This document shows, one piece after another, positions 58,466 through 64,000 of a stretch of DNA of 64,000 bases. Each line of letters starts with the position of its first letter. Position 1 is the first letter of the stretch. Both the position numbers and the translations under genes were made by a program. Under the pieces are notes generated by a model, which was not told the origin of the DNA, ran no database searches, and saw only the letters and a program-made list of their open reading frames with translations. The stretch comes from Armigeres subalbatus. Lineage: Eukaryota > Arthropoda > Insecta > Diptera > Culicidae. The DNA lies in assembly GCF_024139115.2 (NCBI RefSeq), contig NW_026943277.1:496001-560000 (forward strand). The letters run 5' to 3'.

Positions 58466-59442
58466 GTACCAAAGTTAGAACCAAATATTGCACCGAGAGA
58501 TGAACAATTCCCCTAAATATTCCTCACGTGTTACGACATTAATTCTTGATTCGCTGATAGGAGTGCAAGTGCAAGCGTAGTTTTAATGGGATCACGGCGA
58601 GCTGCCAGCTACGCACACAAGTAACACTTCTTATCACAACCTCAAGTTTTCCAAAATGTTTACCATTTTAAGTAGATGTCACCGTCGTATGAATGCCGAA
58701 TAAATCAGAAATTTCTGATTGTAAAACGATAAAAAGTGAATAATAGTCATGTAATTGTCGTTTATCATCGTTGAGGAACTCGTTCCACTATATAGAATAT
58801 TTGATTGCTGTGTTGTTTCGTTTTAGTTGTACATATGATAGAAAAGCGTGTTAGGCTTATTCTACGAGTAGATGAGTAACGAAGAGTCACTCGATCTTGA
58901 CTATCCTTGAGTCTGTAAACTTGTAATTCAAATGGGACAATCTCACGCCACTCTACTCATAGAATAAGCACAAGTCTAGACAACAAAAGAACAACCATAG
59001 ATATTTGCTGCCAAATCAGGGGCCCCATTGCGCATCGCGCCTCGACCGCATTTTCCTACGACAGTTTATATGATTTGCTCGTTTCAAATCGATATGCGCA
59101 ATGCCACCCCAGTTTAGAACCATATTAGGAAAGGTAGATCTTAGGAGAACAAAATTTAAGTAAGCGTCCTTTGAAGACAGACATAGAGTGAAACATTCCT
59201 CGCACTAGTCAACCGAACCAGTTATTAGGATTTTGGGAAATACTTCTTAGTCGCTAGGGCTGCTTATTGTCACTGAGCTGTAGAACGAACAACAGAAATT
59301 ATTAGAAACAAAATTGATGTACTAGGAAAGTCTAATAAGAGAAAGCATTGTAAATGTTTTTCAGTTGGATGAATGCTATGATACTACTGAAAGTAATATT
59401 TGTATAAAGTGGGCTTAAGTTATTTGGTATATGTATATTAAA
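58466..59442 (+). other. Syx1A: Probable 3' UTR of syntaxin-1A
   Basis: The sequence after the stop is moderately AT-rich with no further exon-like frame. Possible polyadenylation signals are AATAAA at 58699-58704 and ATTAAA at 59437-59442. The region includes a small fold-back at 58855-58969. The exact end of the transcript cannot be fixed without RNA data. Confidence 0.45.
58855..58969. repeat. Short fold-back (MITE-like) in the 3' UTR
   Basis: GCTTATTCTACGAGTAGA (58855-58872) is mirrored by TCTACTCATAGAATAAGC (58952-58969) with one mismatch; spacer about 80 bp. If it is inside the 3' UTR it would form a hairpin in the mRNA. It is most simply a small MITE remnant. Confidence 0.6.
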
Positions 59443-59732
59443 GAATTTTATTTATTTGAATTTATTGTTGTCTTATGATTCTTGTGATTTGTTTGGGTGT
59501 CAATCCTTATCGAAATCCTTAGGTTGTCGTTAGTAAGTCAATGGTAACTAGTGGTTCAATAGACAGAAAAAATGAAAAAATATCAATTTACTTAATTTTA
59601 TATTGTCACGACAGACAGCATGTCGCGAGATGTTACCTATCATGTTTAGATAACAGAAAAAGAAATTGAGCTATTTTCGTCTGCTCGGGTTTTCGAATCC
59701 ATCTGAAAACACGTTCTGTAACGGCTGCCCGA

Positions 59733-59815
59733 CAAAAGGGCCAAGCACGAAAGGCTGAACGATACAAAAGGCAGAAACACGAAAGGCGGAATCACAAAAG
59801 GCAGAATTCGTGATT
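59733..59815. repeat. Short minisatellite, ACAAAAGGCAGAAAC-type, about five units
   Basis: ACAAAAGGGCCAAGC, ACGAAAGGCTGAACGAT, ACAAAAGGCAGAAAC, ACGAAAGGCGGAATC and ACAAAAGGCAGAATTC follow each other at 15-17 bp. Confidence 0.8.
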
Positions 59816-59889
59816 TTCCTTTCTCTATGATAAGATATCCTTTGAACTTTGATCGACCAGATGCATGCTTTCTTGTTGTTTAGAGGGGA

Positions 59890-60100
59890 GGAGACCTTCC
59901 GTAGCGCAACGATAAGGCATATGACTTTGTACGAAGCATACCATGCTGAAGGTGACTGATCTCTATATGGTCTGAAAGGTTGTTGGGTGGCAAATTTTCT
60001 CGCCTTTCCGAAGCATAGAAATCAAACACTTAATAACTCTGGAAGTGCTTAATGGATACTAAACTAAGAGGCTGCTGGTGTTTCAGTTGTGCGATGAGAT
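59890..60100 (+). mobile_element. Diverged tRNA-derived SINE
   Basis: The head CCTTCCGTAGCGCAACGATA resembles a tRNA A-box region. It is followed by CATGCTGAAGGTGACTGATC, a TTGTTGGGTGGCAAATTTTC segment and TTAATAACTCTGGAAGTGC, then TTAATGGATACTAAACTAAG, the same order of blocks as in the Feilai-like copies. The tail is not recognisable. Confidence 0.6.
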
Positions 60101-60699
60101 TCCAATAGATGGAAAGTAGACAAATATACGGAGGGGCGTGTTTTTAAAGAAGAATCATATCCGCCTTCAACTTATACCGGGCAAATGCGAGCCTTCAAAG
60201 AATAAACTATGTCCTTCCTTACCTCAAGCAGACGTCTGTGTAAATCAAAGAAATGGTAAATTTCTGCCATATAATATACTTCGCCTTTTGTTACATGCAT
60301 AAGAAGGTCTACCTTTCGAGATTCTGTCTTTTGTGCTTCCGCCTTTGGTTAGAGTCCCGAACTCGCGATAAGTTTGTTATCGCGACCAGCACGGATTGGA
60401 GAGGATTCCTACTCTTTTCTAATCCATCTGAAAACGCGTTCTCTAGCTTAGTGGCTTGCCATGGAACGAGTATTGCAGTTGACATGAAATTGTTGATTCA
60501 GAGCTGCCTCAAATCTGTCGAAGTTTGGATCCAAAATATTCCAAAGTCCATGTGTTCTTTTTGGTTGGCTTTCCAAAACTTTAGAGAATTTTAGAGACCA
60601 AACCGTGTCCAATATAGCTTGAATTTGGCATTACGGCCTAAGACTTAAACAAACCAGCATCACAGTAGTCTCTACTGTCGCCGTTGGTTTTATTCAAGA

Positions 60700-61175
60700 G
60701 GCCACCACCGCTGCAGCTTCGACATAATCTGCTGAGCTGGCGTGTTCACCGCATTCCAAATAACTTCATCCCGGCACATCCTCTCAGTGAGGTTGCCCGG
60801 GCTCGTGCCATGCCGCTGACAAGCAGCATATCATGTCGCTCAACATCGAATCGTGGGCATGTAAACATCACATGCTTCCCCGACTCTACCACGCCTATGC
60901 ATTCCGGGTACTCTGCAGATTCTGCAAATTCGAACCTATGCAAGAACTTTTTAAAACAGCCATGTTCAGGCAACATCTGTGTAAGAGGATAGTTGATCTG
61001 ACCATGCTTTCTATTAACCCAACTCGACATATTCGGAATTAATCTGTTGGTCTAAGGACCTTTTACTGTGGTACCCCATGCACTCTGCCATTTGAGAGGC
61101 GAAGCTGCTCTCGTCGCTGTTGCACTTATTCCCTATCGTTGAAGCACTTAAGATCTTCCGCCAGGAGTATGTCTA
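60700..61175 (-). pseudogene. LINE pol C-terminal fragment (R1/LOA-like) with zinc-finger remnant
   Basis: On the minus strand from 61175: MPIDILLAEDLKCFND (its first residues lie across the insertion near 62060), then WQSAWG, NRLIPNMSSWVNRKHGQINY, LTQMLPEHGCFKKFLHRF and a terminal finger YPECIGVVESGKHVMFTCPR. These are the usual last blocks of R1/LOA-type LINE polyproteins, where the finger normally reads CPxC...H...C; the first Cys is now Tyr. Frames are broken. The sequence continues across 61176-62054 to about 62100. Confidence 0.8.
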
Positions 61176-62054
61176 TTAGAGTGGGGCGCTGTTGTATGGA
61201 GAACGCAAACTTCATCCAATCAAGTGAGATCAAGGTTTTTCTGACTCGTTTTGGGACCCCAATCAACTGTGCAAAATATGGGCTCGATTGGTTGCAACCT
61301 CGCATGCCGCATCGCGTTTTAAATTTACATGAAGATTAGTATGGGAAAACGTACTTTTTTACATTTTTGCTCTTAGCGGTTTCAATTTATCATCAATCAC
61401 GTGACTCAATACGTTAGCATATAGTCTGGAAGATGCCGAAAGACTTTACCGAAGAAGGTACGTAGCTGGAAGGTCTACAAAAAATGTTATTACGTTTCGA
61501 AAATTGATTGTTCAAACCATATGCAAGAAATCAACGTTTCTGCCAGCACCTATGATTGTCCGATGGCAAAACCCATCTTCCTTCTTGTCGGATTTTTTTC
61601 TTTGTGAAATTATTCCAGATAGCTCCCATTATCTCTAAAGCCCTATAAGATCAATTATTTTGAAATAACATTCAGTTAAATTATTAGTCTACGTAGTACG
61701 GCAGTGCTGGCAGAATAAACGATTTTTTGCATATGGTTTGAACACTCAATGTTCGAAGCGTTATAACTTTTTTCGTGGACGTTCCAGCAACATGCCTTCT
61801 TCAGCAAAGTTTTTCGGCATCCTTTGGGTTATACTTTAACGTATTATGCCACTTGGTTTACGATGAACTGAGGCATCTAGAAGTAAAAATGCAAAAATAT
61901 ACGTTCTTCCATACTAATTTCCATACAAACTTCAAACGCGATGCGGAAAGCGAGGAGCAACCAATCGGTCCCAAATTCTGCACAGTTGTTCAGGACCCAG
62001 ATTGGCTTCGAAAAACCATTGATTTGAAAAAATGACCATGACGCCCCACTCTAA
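61176..62054. mobile_element. 879-bp fold-back element with perfect 13-bp ends
   Basis: TTAGAGTGGGGCG at 61176-61188 is exactly complementary to CGCCCCACTCTAA at 62042-62054. TGTCTA flanks both ends (61170-61175 and 62055-62060), a 6-bp target duplication. The two halves are imperfect complements over almost their full length: AACCTCGCATGCCGCATCGC against GCGATGCGGAAAGCGAGG, and GTTCAAACCATATGCAAGAA against TTTTTTGCATATGGTTTGAA, turning near 61615. It encodes nothing and splits the LINE fragment. Confidence 0.88.
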
Positions 62055-62602
62055 TGTCTATCGGCATCATGTGCTTGCAACCCGTGTTTTACTAACATAT
62101 GGATCCTGTACACCTCCGGTGGTGTAAAGGGCCGACTTGAAAGATCTCCATCCTGAGCGTTGCCCGGCTATCGCTTTAACCTGTTGCCAGGTTAGATTTC
62201 GGTCGACTTCTTTTATTTCTTTATTGAGGCTTCGCCGCCATGAGCCTCTGGGTCTGCCTCTGCTGCGATGTCCCTCTGGGTTTCAGTCTAATGCTTGTTT
62301 ACAGATTTCGTTTCCGCCCCTACGTAGAGTGTGACCGACCCAGCCCCACTTTCGATCCCGAATTTCTGTTGCTATCGGCCTCTGGTGACAACGACGATGG
62401 AGCTCGTTGTTTGAGATCCAGTTGTGAGGCCACTAGGCCCGAATAATATACCGCAGGTATCTGTTAATGAACACCTGCAGCCGTTGAGTGTTCTCCACTG
62501 ATACACACCATGTTTCTCTCATGTTTCTCTATAACAGCACAGATTTCACGCCAGAGTTCAAAATTTGTATTTTAGTTCGTTCACTTATCTGCCTGTTTTT
62601 TA
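62055..62602. other. LINE remainder and unassigned sequence
   Basis: The first 45 bases continue the R1/LOA-like LINE (minus strand GCKHMMP). The rest has no clear feature. Short open frames at 62137-62334 and 62240-62446 are not supported. Confidence 0.45.
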
Positions 62603-63390
62603 TCAGATATTTCTTAAACTTGCAAAGGCAGCCCTTGCTTTCTTGATCCGTGCGCCTATGTCGATCTTGGTACCGCCGTCTGACGCCATTTGGCTACCAA
62701 GATATTGGAAGCTTTCAACATTCTCCACTGGTTGCCCGGCTACTGTGAAACTGGAAGGAGTCACCGTGTTTACATCCAACGATTTGGTTTTGTTGACGTT
62801 GATGACTAAACCTGCCGAAGAAGAGCGCTCGGCAAGGTCATTGAGCTTACTCTGCATATCAGAGCGCCGTTGCGCGAGGAGTGCAACGTCATCAGCCAAT
62901 TCGAAGTCGTTTAGGTGCTCCATGGTTATAGGCTGCCATAACAGCCCGCGGTTTGGTTCACGGTCAATCGCATCTACCAGAATCTCATCGATTACGATGA
63001 GGAACAGTAACGGTGATAGAATACATCCTTGCCTCACACCAGCTACGACCCGGATAGGGTCGGACAGGACCCCATTGTGCAGCACTCTACACGAAAAGGC
63101 CTCGTTCTGTGCTTCGATGAGGCCGATGATTTTCTCAGGAACCCCCTTGCGTCTCAGGGCGCCCCACATATTCTCGTGATTGAGACGGTCGAAAGCTTTT
63201 TCGTAGTCAATGAATACCAAGTAAAGGGACTCTTGGAATTCGTTGACTTGCTCCAGAATTATGCGGAGCGTGACAATATGGTCCACACAGGATCTTCCGG
63301 CACGGAATCTGGCTTGCTGCCGCCGGAGAGTCGCATGTGTCGATGTGCTCGAACCAGCGTTTCTGCTAGTCAGTTGGGTCGGTCAATAAC
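62603..63390 (-). pseudogene. Reverse transcriptase fragment of a second LINE
   Basis: A 227-codon open frame (from 63286 to 62603), preceded in the same frame by LRRQQARFRAGRSCVDHIVT upstream of its first Met, holds the RT core in order: VFIDYEKAFDRLNHENMW, GVRQGCILSPLLF, the catalytic box FELADDVALLAQR, GLVINVNKTKSL and VESFQYLGSQMASDGG. The catalytic box reads LADD where FADD or YADD is usual, so polymerase activity is doubtful, although both Asp remain. The N-terminal endonuclease and the C-terminus are missing. It is the best-preserved TE coding frame in the window. Confidence 0.9.
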
Positions 63391-63593
63391 TGATTATTCG
63401 CGTCTTTCACAGGCATCGTTGCATTCATCTTCGCCCCGCTTAAGCCCCGGTTGCTGCGGCTCTTTCTCCTTTGTCGGCCAGAGGCAGAGAGTCTGCCTAC
63501 GCTCACTTGTCCCGTCGACATGAGCGTTTTACTTCCTTCTCAAGTATCGTTGACGGGCTAAGACTTTGGCTCCTCTGGTTGGTTTTTGATCGC

Positions 63594-63760
63594 TCTGCGC
63601 CTGCGGGAGCACAAAATGTTGGCTTTGGGGGAGTTGAAAGTAAATATCAGTGCACAAATGTGAGCCATGTGGTCGCGAATCTGCGCCTGCGGATGCACAA
63701 AATGTTGGCTTTGGGGACTGTAAAGGTATGCGGTCACATAGCGCACTGTTTTTTTAAACA
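63594..63760. repeat. Tandem duplication, about 86-bp period
   Basis: CTGCGCCTGCGGGAGCACAA with AATGTTGGCTTTGGGG (about 63597-63632) recurs as CTGCGCCTGCGGATGCACAA with AATGTTGGCTTTGGGG (about 63681-63718). The segment between is AT-richer. Confidence 0.85.
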
Positions 63761-63899
63761 CATACATTCTCACATCCACAAATATCGCTTAAATAGCTAA
63801 AAAGAAATTTTTGGATTTGGGCAAGCTTCTTAGTTGTCGACTAAGCGTGACTAAGAAGGATGATACGGCTGGGGTGTACTCTTATTATTTTTTTTACTT

Positions 63900-64000
63900 T
63901 GTACCCGGCCTCTAGTTCCTTGGACCATGCTGGTACACCGTATCGGATAATAGACAAAGCTACACCCGCTATAAGCCTACGCACCTGACTTTGCACCGCC
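63900..64000 (-). pseudogene. LINE pol fragment running off the window end
   Basis: Minus strand: AVQSQVRRLIAGVALSIIRY followed by GVPAWSKELEAGY, matching the conserved segment after the RT of R1/LOA-type LINEs (usually ..SIxRYGAPAW..). It points in the same direction as the fragment at 62060-60700 and precedes it in the polyprotein by only about 60-70 residues. The two are therefore probably one element split by the 62.1-63.9 kb insertions. Confidence 0.75.

Noticed and set aside
62565..63179. 204-codon plus-strand open frame
   Set aside because: It is the antisense shadow of the reverse transcriptase on the minus strand.

Overview
The window looks like nuclear DNA of a culicine mosquito, most likely Aedes, though the species cannot be fixed from sequence alone. 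The evidence is an insect-type syntaxin-1A gene spread over very long introns, tRNA-derived SINEs resembling the Aedes Feilai group, many fold-back MITEs, decayed non-LTR and BEL/Pao retroelements, and minisatellites. There is no bacterial gene organisation, no CRISPR array and no operon.

The only convincing host gene is syntaxin-1A (Syx1A, plus strand). Seven exons join in phase: 17534-17714, 24961-25034, 25096-25279, 25371-25444, 25551-25688, 39716-39826 and 58388-58465. Together they encode about 279 residues: the Habc domain, the SNARE motif and a C-terminal membrane anchor. The short first coding exon, about 11 codons in relatives, was not found and probably lies upstream of the window. 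A second, diverged copy of the penultimate exon lies at 41059-41168 and is one base shorter than its partner. A possible alternative last exon at 28006-28200 would give a soluble protein without an anchor. The intron after exon 2 is about 7.2 kb and is almost entirely a tandem array built on 8-bp units; it carries a decayed copy of the exon 2 end and splice donor.

Layout: 1-17.5 kb is intergenic DNA or the 5' intron, with SINEs, MITEs, a decayed endonuclease/RT LINE (6.5-9.4 kb, minus) and a dead hAT transposase (12.6-13.4 kb). 17.5-25.7 kb holds exons 2-6 and the giant array. 25.7-39.7 kb is an intron rich in MITEs, SINEs, a U2 snRNA retrocopy and a perfect 97-bp-arm palindrome. 39.7-41.2 kb holds the two alternative SNARE exons. 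41.2-58.4 kb is the last intron, with a dead BEL/Pao element split by a 2.1-kb hAT-type element that carries a 23-bp minisatellite, then a 2.5-kb 24-bp minisatellite and a LINE ORF1 fragment. 58.4-59.4 kb is the last exon and probable 3' UTR. 59.5-64 kb is nested LINE and fold-back debris.

The long open frames at 46.4-47.6 and 53.5-55.6 kb are products of stop-free tandem repeats, not genes. I see no wholly new multi-gene system. The most interesting signals are the C-terminal isoform choices of Syx1A, the duplicated splice donor, a very small retroposon family seen twice, the U2 retrocopy, and the nested insertions whose target duplications can be read exactly.
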